From: Watersipora subatra
Lineage: Eukaryota; Bryozoa; Gymnolaemata; Cheilostomatida; Watersiporidae
Reading direction: 5' to 3'
NCBI RefSeq assembly: GCF_963576615.1
Contig: NC_088710.1
Location: 2,956,001 to 3,020,000 of the forward strand
Length of the DNA: 64,000 bases
Made by a program: the position numbers and the translations under genes. How positions within the stretch are numbered: the stretch's first letter is position 1; each line of letters opens with the position of its first letter. Below, in pieces: positions 12,801-26,100 of the stretch. Under the pieces are notes generated by a model, which saw nothing but the letters and a program-made list of their open reading frames with translations, did no database searches and had not been told where the DNA came from.

Positions 12801-13512
12801 AAGTTCTTTGACTTCCATCAAACCTACCAGACGGATCAAGTGTCTGGTATCAATCCTCGGTACGCATTCAGTAAGAAGATCTCAATAAAGGATGCTGGAC
12901 ATGAGTTTGAGCACTATGTTTCTAACATGGACATGTGCATCGAGATCTGGGGCTACCAGGATGTACAGAGGGACTCCAGTAAATCAATGGTGAGTGCCTA
13001 ATCATTCCAAACACAGCAATTTGTTTTGATGTCCATACAGCCTGCAGTGCAATGCTACCTGAAGGTATTATTAGTAGCGATGCACGATGTTAGAATGATG
13101 GTCGAGAGTATTTGCAGAGCCCAAGCGAGGCCTTGAGACGAAAGAACTGGCAGTTGCAAGCATACCAAGCAGAAAATTCATTATACAAGGACTATTTGGT
13201 AAGTACTCTATCGCTACATGTATAGGCCTTGTCTCTTCTGTAGATATTCAATACATGTAAGATAAATAGTGTGTTGAGCATTATTGTCAATGCGATGGTA
13301 AAATTTAGCTAGAACTGCGTGACGTATACGTGTGTATACTACACAACACCCTAGCACTCTTTGCCTATTTTAAGGGTGATATCACACAGATACTAGAGGA
13401 AGGAGAGTTTTGTAGCGATTGCAACAGAGGACCATTGAAGGCTATTAGGAAAAAACTTGATGACTTGGAAACAGAGCTATATCTAGCAAGTGCAGACGAG
13501 AGCAACAGCTAA
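1428..13512 (+). CDS. Kinesin-3 family motor protein, KIF28/KLP-6-like (5' partial, 14 exons)
   Basis: A plus-end microtubule motor of the kinesin-3 class that would carry membrane cargo along microtubules. Exons read from the sequence: 1428-1635, 2743-2837, 2987-3157, 3703-3895, 6059-6246, 6423-6615, 7556-7704, 8986-9131, 9527-9670, 10629-10847, 11110-11178, 12786-12989, 13118-13198, 13375-13512. All introns are GT-AG and every junction keeps phase. They encode about 731 residues ending at TAA 13510-13512. Order: second half of the motor, coiled coil, FHA domain, then a long tail without a recognisable PH domain. The segment before the FHA fold (YLWNLNED) and the tail fit KIF28/KLP-6 better than KIF1 or KIF13. 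The P-loop half of the motor is missing, so it lies upstream of base 1. The subfamily is my inference; kinesin-3 membership is secure. Confidence 0.9.
1802..2384. repeat. CT/CTAT microsatellite
   Basis: About 580 bp of mixed CTCT and CTAT, pure pyrimidine apart from A, in the first visible kinesin intron. Confidence 0.97.
4045..4432. repeat. 24-bp minisatellite, about 16 copies
   Basis: Unit AGCTGCTGGTGTGTGGTGAG plus AGAT. The unit is a multiple of three and lacks stops in several frames, which makes long false open frames on both strands. It lies in the intron after 3895. Confidence 0.95.
5365..5480. repeat. Dispersed repeat pair (with 7345-7440)
   Basis: Shared blocks in the same order: AAAGCTAAATT, GGAAGCCACT, AGTTTAG, TATTATTTG-like, and GCTCAATGCT. 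Both lie in kinesin introns. Non-coding. Confidence 0.5.
6690..6935. repeat. TG-rich microsatellite
   Basis: GTGTGTTTGTG-type repeats with a G8 run near 6895-6903. Flanked by three copies of GACAAGTAAAGGYGAGTGTG (6666, 6944, 6975). Confidence 0.93.
7108..7268. repeat. 30-bp minisatellite, about 5 copies
   Basis: Unit TCTGACTGATACTATRTACT plus TTATATACTG. Kinesin intron. Confidence 0.93.
7885..8205. repeat. 34-bp minisatellite, about 9 copies
   Basis: Unit AGTACCCTGGGCAGTCTAGT plus GTGCTGTGTAAAGT, with indels. Kinesin intron after 7704. Confidence 0.92.
8205..8440. repeat. Dispersed repeat, copy A
   Basis: Matches 24340-24560 in the same orientation, through blocks such as TTTCCAAACAAACAGG, AAAATTGATTGTTG and CACCATTT. 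A third, more diverged relative, partly inverted, lies at about 8525-8715 (GTTTGTTTGGAAAC, TTCACAGAGTTTCG). Intronic in the kinesin gene. Confidence 0.65.
8986..13512 (+). other. Exons for the post-FHA tail of the KIF28-like kinesin
   Basis: Seven exons: 8986-9131, 9527-9670, 10629-10847, 11110-11178, 12786-12989, 13118-13198 and 13375-13512. Features visible in the tail: [19 protein letters not shown] followed by [19 protein letters not shown], matching the DPF(Y/W) segment common to kinesin-3 tails; a beta-rich block ([17 protein letters not shown]); [14 protein letters not shown] with IEIWGYQD, resembling the C2/MATH-like central fold of KIF1-type tails; and a short C-terminal helix ([12 protein letters not shown]). 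The largest intron (11179-12785) is filled by a 14-bp satellite. No PH domain is seen, which agrees with KIF28/KLP-6. Confidence 0.8.
11444..12768. repeat. 14-bp satellite, about 95 copies
   Basis: Unit CATATCATGCTACT, with ATGCAACT, ATACAACT and ATACGACT variants. Blocks of several variants recur in the same order (for example 12260-12420 and 12545-12700), so larger segments have also duplicated. It fills the kinesin intron 11179-12785. The three long overlapping forward frames are artefacts. Confidence 0.97.
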
Positions 13513-13806
13513 CCTGACATACTGCGTTTAAGCGCAACACCCTCTGTTATGTTTTATAAGTTTTATACTAGATATTCCGTCCATTGTTGTTGTTCTATTA
13601 CTTTATGATATTGAAGTCATTTCGTTACACCAATCTTTTAGAAGGATTTTCAATTTTCCCCACTTTGAAATCAGCCATAACTTGTCCATTCTGTCTTACC
13701 TTTGCAACATAGTAATGTAGAACTTATCTTTTGCAACATAGTAATGTAGCAGACTTTTCAAACTGACACATATAGAAATATATATGAAGAACATTATAAT
13801 CAATTG

Positions 13807-13812
13807 AATAAA
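13807..13812 (+). terminator. Candidate poly(A) signal of the kinesin gene
   Basis: AATAAA lies 295 bp after the kinesin stop codon and 386 bp before the end of the opposing HIRA gene. It is the first canonical hexamer downstream on this strand. Others follow at about 13867 and 13936, so the choice is tentative. I did not find an equally clear TTTATT (minus-strand AATAAA) for HIRA in the same interval. Confidence 0.4.
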
Positions 13813-13976
13813 GAGTTGGCCAAAAGACCCCTCTGTTGGCTAAATTCGATGTCAAATATGAAAAGAATAATAAAAAGAGACTTGCTAATTAGCTACACGA
13901 GATGGACATTTACAAATATGTACACAAAGCATGCCAATAAATGTACAGGAGGAGAGAGTTGAAATGACAAGAGACC

Positions 13977-14084
13977 AGCTGCCTCGAGTAGATCGCTGCT
14001 GCCTCGAGTAGATCGCTGCTGTCCCGAGTAGATCGCTGCTGTCTCGAGTAGATCGCTGCTGTCTCGAGTAGATCGCTGCTGTAA
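13977..14084. repeat. 20-bp minisatellite, about 5 copies
   Basis: Unit GCTGCCTCGAGTAGATCGCT and a TGTCTCGAG variant, between the two convergent stop codons, probably in the HIRA 3' UTR. Confidence 0.93.
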
Positions 14085-14197
14085 GACAGAATAAAAGTGT
14101 CACACGAGTTTGAGTCTTCCACTCTAGATTGCTTTACTATGATTGCATAGCTGTCTAGCCCGAGAACTTTGTTGACAGACAACAACACAAGCCTAAC

Positions 14198-17100
14198 TCA
14201 GCCGAGACCAGACTGCATGATATCTAGGAGGTCCCTGAATTCTGTGTAGAGCCTCTGGAGGCTGAGATTTGAGCCAATTATGGGCAAAATGTCCCTGAGA
14301 AGTTTTACTTTGTCCAGATCCTGTAAAAAAAAAACAGCGCAATGACATAGCTCAATGATCAATGGTCATTTGGTGACAATCACTTTGTCATGGGCTACCG
14401 CATCATACCTAACTGTGGCATACCGGTATATTCGAAATATCATCAAGAAAGGTTTTGAGTTACCGACAACACTTACCTAAGCTACTATTAACCGCAACCT
14501 AGCTTTAAACTAGACCAAAAGCAAACTTCTGTTATTCTTACAAATACTACGTCAGAAAAACTGATGACACTGCTGTAGACATATTTACAGGCATTTAAAA
14601 AAACTTCATAATTTTACAACTTTGAAAATAAACTGGACCTCATAAGCTGTGTTTCAAATAATCAAACGAAACATCTTATGGTATCTTTTACAGGTTAACT
14701 TGACAGAGTGTATTTACCGTACTTTTCGGACTATAAACCGCACGCACCCCTATATAAGCCGCATCTGCTTTATTTTCCAAAAAGTGATAATAAAACAATA
14801 CATAGGCCGCACCTTTGTATAGGCCGCAGAACTCAGGACAGTGCTTTTTAACGTGACAGCAACTTTGCTGTTTAAAACGGAACAGTGCCTAACGGCACTG
14901 TTTCGTATTAACCGACGCTTTTTAACCTAGTGTCTAATGGAACAGTACCGTTAGGCATTGTTTCGTATTTTCTTTCACCGCTAGAGACGCACTAACCGGA
15001 GATTCTGGTTAATGCGCCCTAGCGGTGAAAGAAAAAGCCACAGAATAGCCAACCCTGATATAAGCCGCATGGCTCAAATCGTCAGAAAAAAGTAGCGGCT
15101 AATAGTCCGAAAAGTATGGTACGTTCTTATCTTGCGCAGAATGTTCAGTAGCACATTAGACTTTAAACATACGTTTCAAGCAAAGCTATCGAATTTTATT
15201 GCATTGTTCCGGCAACCACTGCATTGTTATCATTAAAATTTGTGATTTAGGACCTTATAGTAAGGAGGAGAGGGGCCTGAGGCTAGTCTCTAAGCTAAAT
15301 ATTTTGAATGAATTGCTGTTTTACCTTTGATGAAGTGAGAGTTTGTTACGTCAAAGTACAGCTATTATTCAACAGACAAGCCCAGCCGATTTTTTAAGCG
15401 AGCAAAAATTTTGCTTGATTAAATCATTTTTTGCAAAAGCTACAAAAACCTACGAAAGCCAGCACACACCTACTTAGGCCAAGCACAAGTCTAACTTATG
15501 CCTACCAAGTGGAGACGAATTCAAATTAACACTGCCCAGCGGTAACCCTATATACATGTAGAATAGGCTTGTCCCTACTGAAACTTGTTGAGTCGATTGA
15601 ACTCTTTAGTTTTCCAAACAGTTGAAACCTATGGGAAGTTGGTACTACTTAAAGGAGGCTAGCTGGTGTACTATACTAACCCAATATAGCAACAAAGGCT
15701 ATGATAATTATTATAGTGATTATTTTATGAACTTCATGTAACAGCAGTCCTGGTGACAGTAACTTGTGGCACAAATTGTAATGAATATTTTAGTAATACA
15801 GTTGATAAATTGCAAAGATTGGTCTCTAGCTAAGCCACCAATTGGAATTGAGAATTTGTTTCTCAGTGACAAAATATAAGATGAGAGATATGAAGATATA
15901 TAGGAAATATCATGAAACATAGAAATAACAATTGTATTCAACTTAAACTCTTAAAAACCCTCTAATAACCAATTATATTCTTAAAAAATATTCATAGCTC
16001 ATTTTTTGAGCTTAGCCTCTATCAGTAAAGTTTTTTAGAGATTTGAATTGTTTGTAAATAAATTGAAAAAACTAATTATACAATACAATTAAACATGGTT
16101 CACGCTGATCAATCACGATATGTATCAATTATTGACTTAGAAAGGAAAGTATTTGATTTTCAACAGCGTCAGCATAAGACTGGCTGCAGCAGCACTGCAA
16201 GAGCAGCTTTAAAACTTATATTTGATGAGTCTAATATTGTGAAAACAACTCCTGGTTTGCACTTATTTTTCCTTTTAATTGGTTATTGATTATCTAAAGA
16301 AACAAAATTTTATGTAACATATTGCAGAATATTACAGATGTGGCAACTGGCTACATGCCAGGTATCGACGTGCCTGCCCATCATAGGCCACACAGGTACA
16401 TCTACGGTCATTTTACAAAATTAGAGATCATCAAAGGCAATGGTAGCGAGACAATTGCCAGCATCATTTTTTGCACAAAAATTATTGTAAGATCCATGGA
16501 TGAACATGCTGGAATTAAGTGTCTGAAAGCCTTGAATCTACAAACCTTTTTCTACCCAGCTAAGCTTGTATCACATGCTAATCAGAAACAATCAAATGCT
16601 AGCAAGTAGCACTAAGTCTCGAACACGAGCATACCATGAGTGGAGTAGAGCCGTTGTGTTTAGACGCCTTGGATACAGCATCTGAATGCGTCTCATTCAC
16701 CCTCCGCACAGACTTATAAACGGTTTGAGTGCATTGAGAGCACAACTCCCTGAGCAGTGTTTCCTTTTCTACAATAATAAAGTGCAAGTCTACAAATATA
16801 GACACATGTCTACTCGTGCTAACTTGTCAGGACTGACCATCTCTCGACACAAATAACATACCATGGTGGGTGAGGTATTTCACATATGCTATCAGCCATG
16901 TCCGGTACTCAGCAGTGCTGCCCATTGCCCGACACAGTGCCATCTGGTTCTGTATATGGCTCAAAGTACATAGGTCATGTACAGCAACCTCTGCCTTATA
17001 CAGTCCATTCAAGTTAACAGGGGTGCTGTCAAACAGACGCCATCAAGAATGCATTATTGATTTACCAATGCAGAATGTCAGGACATCAAGTGTAGTCAAT

Positions 17101-20100
17101 ACAGAATGTCAGTACATCAAGTGTAGTCAATACAGAATGTCAGTACATCAAGTCTAATCAATACAGAATGTCAGTACCTCAAGTTTAGTCAATACAGAAT
17201 GTCAGTACATTAAGTGTAGTCAATACAGAATGTCAGTACCTCAAGTTTAGTCAATACAGAATGTCAGTACATTAAGTGTAGTCAATACAGAATGTGAGTA
17301 CATCAAGTGTAGTCAATACAGAATGTGAGTACATCAAGTGTAGTGTTGCTATGAGCCCAAAGCTAGCATAAAACAAATAAACAAGTGGTCAAAAGTTGAC
17401 ATTGGATTACAACAATACATTGGTTTTTAGTTGTCTTCAATCTCAACCAAATCGGATTTCGACCAAAAAACTCGGGAAGTTGACCAATAATTCGACTTCG
17501 ATCAAACAAAAAGAAGTCTTTAATTTTTTATGCTATAATTTGTAAAATAGAAGACAAGAAATGTTCTTGCTGTGTTTTTTATTCTACACGATCTTGGCCA
17601 GAATTCATCACTGCACTCGTCATTGGAATATTTTAGATGATAACCATAGCGTAGGCTAGCCTTTGCCACTCTAATCTTTATGATAAGACTAGATGAATGC
17701 CCGGTGTTGCCTGGGTAATATAAAAGTCTTTGCACAGAAAATTTACTTTTATTTAACATGTAACAAGTTAACATTCTAACTTTCAAACTTCATACCATGC
17801 GAAAAGTGTTTTGTGCAGTTTAAATAAATTAAGAGAAAAAACAAAACAACTGTAAAGGTGTTCAAACTTTGTCAAAGCCTGCAACTTTTAAACTTTATAT
17901 AATGTGTAAAATGTTTTCTACAGGTCCAATAAATTAAGAAACAAAATAAAACAACTACATAAAGGTGTTTAAATGTAAATGTGAAATACTTAGCAAGTAA
18001 TAGCTAAATTAAGTCTGTTTTGTTACGATTACAATAAAATATGATTTAGTAATGATACAATTAATATGAACTGAGAAAACAAAATATAAATCCTGAGTAT
18101 GTAGAATTAATAATAACAATTCTTGCATAGAAGTGCGTGTGTATGAAAAGGTTACTGTTTCACCAGAAGCTATCCATAAAAACTTTGAATACGACGATAC
18201 TGGTACCTCTCGACACTGGTACAAATGTAAAAATGAGATATCAGACTGTCTTTGTCTGATCGAACGGAGAAAGAATGTAGAGACTATTCCAACTCGAGAT
18301 AATACAATTGTCCGCATGAAAAAGATTGACCTTAAACGCGATTTAGAAATTGAACCTTACTAAAAACTGTTTCATAGAGTTACTGTAAATACCCGCGTAT
18401 AGGCCAATACCATGTATAGGACGCAGTGGATATTTGATCCCAAAAACGATAGACAACTGTAACTGTGTAAAGGACGCATCCTAATTTTGGTCCTAAATTT
18501 CCATTAATTTTTATAGAAACGTTGGTGTATCACATAAATTTTCGTGAAATCCTTCGGCATTCATCATGTCGAATGATTGGTGACAGCGATCGGTGCTGAT
18601 GTTAGACGCCTTCCGATGACATACAACCAATAATGTGAAATCAAAATTGAAGCAGCACAATACAGACCTCCTCTTTATCCCCGGCAACGCGACAAGTATA
18701 CTTTCTCCAAGGACGGCAATATGAGGAAAGTCAACATGCTTACGATGTCCAATGGCGGCAGCAAAGATAAATATTGTAGGATTGAAATTTTTATAACAAA
18801 TTTCGATATTATGACAAATGCATAATTTTTATAATAAAAGTATCCATGGATAAGACGCACGTGGGTATTTAGGTCAACTTCTATAAGAAAAAAGTGTGTC
18901 TTATACGCGGGTATTTACGGTAATAGAGTTTCAACCATTTAGGGTGTGAAATCGGGAAAAGGGTGTATACGGTATATAGCAAGACCTATGAATCATAGGA
19001 GCCTTCGTAAACTCGAGGTTAGACAATTGAATTACAAACCTGCGGTTGCAATCCTCGTGAGTAAAAATCCAGCAAAATGCGAGATTTTAATTCAAAGATT
19101 TTAATAGCTTTAGCCGGACATACCGAAGGTCACACAGGCGAATATACAAACTTTGAAATTTATATATATATATATATATTGGTACAAATAAAATATACGG
19201 AATGTTGGTGTTTTTTTTCATGATCTTAGAATGTTTTATCAAATTGAAACACACAATCTATTTCTACCCTTTTATGTTAACGCAAGACTGAGTAAAGGGC
19301 GCCGGAGTACGAGTTGTTATGAATACAGCAGTACAGTACATTCCTCAAGTCTAGTCTATTCTATTAATATATCTTATGAGACAATCACTCTATTTTAGAG
19401 TGAGAACAATTCATTGGGGCAATAATAGCTGCCTCCATTCATTGGGGCACTGCGATTGCTGTCCCATTCATTGGGATGCAGAGATAGCTGCCTCCATTTA
19501 CTGGGGTGCAGTGATAGCTGCCCCCATTCATTGGGGTGCAGAGATAGCTGCCCTTAAAGGTTGACTTGCACAAAAATTCACATTACAGTTATTTGGTATC
19601 AAAAGATTCACCATGTCTTACTCTGTTGTGTTGTAGGTGCCAAATATGTGGAAATGTGATTACAAGCTCTTAAAAGCTCAAAAACGAAAAGCCACCGTAG
19701 ATTGGAATCTCTTTATTTCTTTGACGCAGTCATGAAATTTGGTTATTGTCTTGTCACGTGACGTTCTCACGTGAATTGAAAGGCCAATAAAAAGCTCAAT
19801 ATAAAACTTATCATAGCACTAGTTTATGACAAACACTTTGGGTTTTACCGAAGACCCCGTAACTAATATAGATGCTCGCTATTTTACAGTTTCGTTTCGG
19901 TTTAATCGGCAAGTCGTAATATGATCATGTGACCCAGTACTTCGCAAATAATTTCTGCAGCACTTTTCGATTATCACAAGTGACCGACAGGCTCGTCATG
20001 ATTATCAGACAATGATATGTACTCCTTCAAGCTAAGGCTAAAAAATTAAACGAATTTTTACGGCAAGTTATAAGATATCACTGCTATAAGTGACAGCATT

Positions 20101-23100
20101 ACGATGACGATAAAACAGACGCGTAAAAACAATAGACATGGTTTTATTGAATGCGTGAAGTATATTTGTGAAAATATTTCGACGAATAAGGTTGCATGAA
20201 AGTGTAAACAGAAACCATCTACCACAGCTACGTCACAATTGAGCCGTTTTGGAAAGAGAATCCAAACTACGACGGTCTCGTGTGGCTGCGATTAACTGTT
20301 CGTTGTTGAGCTTTTAAGAGTTTGTAATCGCATTTCCACATATTTTGCACCTACAACACAACAGAGTAAGACATGGTGAATCTTTTCATATCAAATAACT
20401 GTAATGTGAATTTTGTTGCAAGTCAACCTTTAAGCTAATTGTACTAAGAGAAAAAGCCAACCTTTTGAGTTTGCTAGAGATGGTGGAAACTATTCCTGAG
20501 TTGAGTGAGTGGGCTTTATTTATGGTCTCCTTATTAGAATATTGTTCTACAGTATCATCAGCTCTCTTAAATGACAACCTGCAATGGTCACCTACCATAT
20601 ACACATTCAATGAGAACACAATCTTCAATGGTCACCTACCGTATACACATTCAATGAGAACACAATCTTCAATGGTCACCTACCGTATACACATTCAATG
20701 AGAACACAACCTGCAATGGTCACCTACCATATACACATTCAATGAGAACACAACCTTCAATGGTCACCTACCATATACACATTCAATGAGAACACAACCT
20801 TCAATGGTCACCTACCATATACACATTCAATGAGAACACAACCTTCAATGGTCACCTACCATATACACATTCAATGAGAACACAACCTTCAATGGTCACC
20901 TACCATATACACATTCAATGAGAACACAACCTTCAATGGTCACCTACCATATACACATTCAATGAGAACACAACCTTCAATGGTCACCTACCATATACAA
21001 ATCCAATGAGAACACAACCTTCAATGGTCACCTACCATATACACATTCAATGAGAACACAACCTTCAATGGTCACCTACCATATACAAATCCAATGAGAA
21101 CACAACCTTCAATGGTCACCCTATTCATACATGCTTACATTGTAAAGCTTCTGATGACATGATTAATGCTAATTTGGCTTTCATTAGGTTTGAATATTTA
21201 AAAATGGCAGTATGTTTTAAATTCCATTATTTTCTTATAGTGTGTACATGTTTTTTACACACTCCAGATATTGTTAGACAGCTGCAGTAAAGCGATAAGC
21301 CTACTACCTAGCACTACTATAAGAGCAGATTCAGGGTACTCTGCCGGGCCTTAAATTTGGCATAAAATATCTACCTAAAAGATATCTCTAAAGAGCATGG
21401 CTTAGGAAAAATTACTCCTAGAGAACAACATAGATACGATAAAACGATGTTATGATAAACAACAAGATTGAAAAGCCAGGGATAAATAAATATTCATTTT
21501 AAGAATGCCATAATCCTTCAGAAAGAAAAAGCCCAAAACATTTGAAGCAATGAGAAGTTTTCATTCGATTATTCACACAACTGAGCAAGTAATAATAGCC
21601 AAGGACACAAGGTACTAGACTCACAGAGTGACATCAATATTTCTTGTAATAGAAATGATTAGTTACCAGCTCTGGAGTCGTGTGTGGTAAATGTATGAGC
21701 TCGAGTCAGACAGGACTAGACAGGGACTGAGGGACTGCGTGAGGAAGCACTGAGATACGGAGAGTGTTGATACAGAGTTGTGTCCCTTGGTGACGAGGTG
21801 AGACAAGTCCACAGCATTCACCACGCACTGCATCAACTCAAAATTCCTACGAAAGAAAAATAAGATAACAATGCGTAACACTAGAGAACATACAACAACC
21901 CGATCATATACATTTGTATTATGTCTTTGTATAAGGCTATAATGTGACCATCTTTGAACAATGCAAATATACTAATAGAAATGATTAAAGCAAGTGTAAT
22001 ATATGGAATGTTAAACAGACCAACACGACAGACAGGAAGTAATATACGGAATTTTAAACAGACCAACACGGCAGACAGGAAGTAATATACGGAATGTTAA
22101 ACAGACCAACACGACAGACAGGAAGTAATATATGGAATGCTAAACATACCAACATGACAAACAGGATGTAATATATGGAACATGGAAAAACTCACCATAA
22201 ATATAAGAAGCAGGAACTAGTAACAGCCATGCAATGGTCTCTATATACAGATAAGTAAGAAATATCAGAGTCTAATGTAATATCAGGTAGAAGTCTTTGT
22301 CCATCTGCTGTAAATACGGAAAGAGATTTCTCCTTGCAGCCCACGCACACAAGATGCCTGCAAAATGAATGAATGAATTACAGATAACGATAAATCTGTT
22401 CCACCTTACAAGATAATCATAGAGCAAACAAGAGATAGCAACAATATAATATATACGTATAATAATAATAATGATGATAAGGATGTAATAAAAACCTACT
22501 GTAGCAACCTTAGAAAGGATTATATAGTCTATAGAAGTGAATATAACATACTGTCAGTCAGCTGTTACTGGAAGGTAAAATACCCAGTACTGCTAAACAC
22601 CCCACTGTTACAGTTACTCTGTATTTGTAATGCATAGTAACATTCAGCCTTACGGCATCGTTGAGATGCGGCACAATTGATGAGTAAGCGCATCAAGCTA
22701 ACTGGAAGGCAATGTCAAGCTTGCAAACCAATCAGTTTAAATGATGAGGTATAGCTGTATTGATGAAGTACTTCCTTAGCAACGCAACTGAAGCAACACA
22801 ACGAAATGGAGCAAAAATCAAATTAGCATGAAAAAGTTTACCTGCTGGCTTGAACAGAGACTATCGAATTATTTAGCGCGGCTGACCAGGAAACGCCTTT
22901 ATAGACACATTGAAGGGAGCTGAGGCTATGTTTACCACCGGCTATGTTATTAGTGGCTGTGAGGGACATAACATCGCCTTCGTCTGAGATCTGCAAAAAG
23001 AGGGTAGCATGCAGCGAGGTGCTGAGGCTATTATTACAACTAGAGTCTCTGTTTATTACTGGCTACAAGACAATGCAACAAACTGGATGGTACTGCATGT

Positions 23101-26100
23101 ACATGTTGGTAGTCTCAGTTGTGTTATAGTAAGTAGGTATGTAGCATGCTAGAAAAATCTCAGTGAATCACTTCAATCAAATTATATTTTAAGCGTTTTC
23201 AAAATCATTATTATATTCCAATTCGGTGAGTGCAGCTTTCACTAAGTGATTCAATGTTTTATATCAAAACTGTGGGTATTTCTTATAAAAACCTTCAGTA
23301 AGCTTATAAACCTTGCTAGCATCATTCAATAACAAAACTGCAGAAGTGAGTTCTTCGGCATACTTGGATAATCAAAAGGGTGGTACATCGCTACAGAGAT
23401 TACAGGAACTAGAAGTTCATATGAACAGCTAATTTCCAAAACCAGTTTTTTTCATATTTTGTTGAATTCAATATTTTTGCTCTGATAAAATAGTCTAGCC
23501 TCAAGCTTTAGCATGAAGCACTTCTTTTAGCTCCAAACAAATGTATTTCCAACATAAAATGCAATGGAGAAATAGATTTGGTTCCAAATCCAGTTATTTT
23601 TACACTGACTTAATGCAATGACTTTTCTAGCGTGTATTCTGAAAATAACTGACTTCTAATGCAAAGTCAGTTATTTCCAGCAAATCATCCTATTGGTCCA
23701 AAATAAATAAGTCGAGATTCTTATGGGTTACTAGTTACTAGTCTTTAGCTAAGGAATTTCACTCTACCTGATAGAATTAATTAATTGTCGAACATTTCTG
23801 TCATAGAGCTTTAATTTAAACTAGTTTAGAATCAGCAAAAAATTCTGCACATGATAAATCAATGCATTTGACAAACAATAATGTTATTAATATTGTTATT
23901 AAGCTAATAATAATGTTTATTAATTTTTATTTTTGTGAATCTGACTGAAAAAGGAAAATATTATCATTTTTGCAGTTTGACCAAAAAGCAGACCCCCAAG
24001 AACATTCTCTAATATAAACATATATTTAGCAGAAATATCTAGGCCTAATACTGAAGAATTAGACAATGAGAAATACATTTAGATCCCTTTTTGCAAATTT
24101 TCGTTTTATCTATCTTAAACCAGAAATAGAAAAGTTAGAAACTGTGATATTATGCCATCAATTCAGCGTGAAAAAAACTGACTGGTTTCCACTTTTGACA
24201 AAATGTTACCCCAATATCTTAAAACTTTTGTGCCAAAACTGTGAGTGGATTTATTACCTCTGTGATCTCTAATCAATATGTTTGTATAGGTACTAAGGCG
24301 CGCTGTTATAAAGGTGTATGAGAGAATGAACCATATACGCGAGGCCAGTGCTGTCTATGAAAGAGTTACACGACAATGGGACTATATGTAGCGCTCCCTA
24401 GTGAGTTTCCAAACAAACAGGTCTCGCGACAATATTTTTATGTAATCTCTGATGGGGAGACCACAACATTAACAAATAACTTCCATTTGCGGTTGCTCTA
24501 AAATTGATTGTTGTATTATGCACCATTTGCAAGAGAACACAATCCCTTACAAGTTGATGCCAATATTTTATAATTAAAAAAAGTGTAACTTTATTAAAGC
24601 TCAAGTCAAACTCAAATTATGCTAAGTTTTGTATTTGCAATCAGTTTCTGGTTTGTGTTTCTAGAATAATTGTATGCTTTGATGTCCGTGTAAAAATCCT
24701 AAGTACTGCTAAACAATCAACAGATATAACAACATAGTGGCTGGTGACATTATTCATGTGAATACTGTATGTGGATACCTTTCCTTCTACTAGTAGGATA
24801 ACACGTGCGCGAGGTGTTTATCAGCTCAAGCAAAAACATGGCAGCAATTGCAATTAAAGCGTTATCTCACTTTTGTTGCAAAACCTCAGAATTATCTCAG
24901 AATTAACTGGTTTTGAAATAAAAAGCAGTTTTAGACATCCAAATTTGTCTTCTGAAAACTTTGCAAGAATGTAAATTTGATAGCACGTACGCATAGTTAA
25001 CTCTTCTACATAATCCATTGAAACATGATTTTACAATCATACCTCAATGCAAATTTTACACATTTTGTACAAATTACACACAGTCATATCTCAACATGGG
25101 AATTTGTCAACGTACAGTGTAACATACTACTTGATTTCCCATTTAAAGTAATGTTCAACACGCATTATTAGAAGCAATTTTCAATATAAATATCCGATGA
25201 GAAGGGGATATTATCTTGTGTAGAGCTTTTATGATCAGTGAAAGTAACTGAGGCAGCACATCAGCCTGACTATGGTAACAAGAAATAAGTTATTCACATC
25301 TGTTTTAGTTTATATCAAAGTGTTTGATTAGAGCCATCCTAATATCAACTGCCTCATAAGGCATGGTAGACAGTAAGCAGCGGAGAGAACTGACCTGAAA
25401 AGAAAGAGTTTTCTTAACTTCTGGTACGGAGAGCTTATACTTGGGATGGAATGGTGGCTGAGCTGATGATGAGGAAGGGGTGGCATCCACCTATGAGAAT
25501 GAACATTGAGTGTTATGCCAGTGAGTAGCCAACGCTTGCTAAAGCTATAACTTAGTGATGGTTAATATTCAAAACTCAGATTTACTAGTCACCATGAAAA
25601 CATCTTCAACTACAGAACAAGAGAATATGAAAGTTAAAATCTGTAACGTTGACTACCAATAACAAAAGAACAGACCGGGGGTGCTGCCTGGTTATCAATA
25701 TCCGAGGTAGGTACGGCATCTTTCCTCTTTTTGTGAGCCTGAGGTGGCGGGGCTTTTCGTTTCACAGCGATCTTACTGACTGTCTCCTGGGAAGCCTTAG
25801 AGCTTGACGCCTGCACGGGCTTGGTCTTAGGCCTATCGATAGAGTAAACTGGTTATCAAATCATTACACAAAAACTGCATTTGTTTAAAGGTTGACTTGC
25901 AACAAAATTCACATTACAGTTATTTGGTATCAAAAGATTCACCATGTCTTACTCTGTTGTGTTGTAAGTGCCAAATATGTGGAAATGTGATTACAAGCTC
26001 TTAAAAGCTCAAAAACAAAAAGCCGTCGTAGATTGGAATCTCTTTAATTCGATGACGTAGCCACGAAATTTGGTTATCGTCTTGTCACGTATGTTCTCAC

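Larger units (their letters stand above)
14198..22990 (-). other. HIRA exons 18-24: C-terminal HIRA domain
   Basis: Exons 22842-22990, 22196-22357, 21667-21846, 20462-20578, 16862-16959, 16635-16768 and 14198-14320. Recognisable family stretches: LVCVGCKEKSLSVFTADGQR, the W-N junction across 22196/21846, STLSVSQCFLTQSLSPCLVL, AEYRTWLIAYVKYLTHH, KETLLRELCSQC, and the terminal LLRDILPIIGSNLSLQRLYT. The region mediates trimerisation and CABIN1 binding in the family. It is spread over 8.8 kb. The 20462-20578 exon is only 117 bp and lies between a transposon end at 20429 and a minisatellite that starts at its acceptor. Exon 22's upstream edge (16959) rests on phase and a weak acceptor. Confidence 0.88.

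Noticed and set aside
16095..16607. Two adjacent forward frames in different phases, with ARAALKLIFDESNIV and MPGIDVPAHHRPHRY
   Set aside because: I recognised no family, and the frames are short, AT-biased and antisense to a HIRA intron. They could be a decayed element or a nested gene, but nothing supports either.
18133..18363. Forward open frame of 76 residues
   Set aside because: Not recognised; it ends next to a TA-target MITE and shows no splice or family signal.
18990..19080. tRNA-like stretch with GGTTGCAATCCTCG
   Set aside because: Only the T-arm side looks similar; the acceptor and D-arm do not pair.
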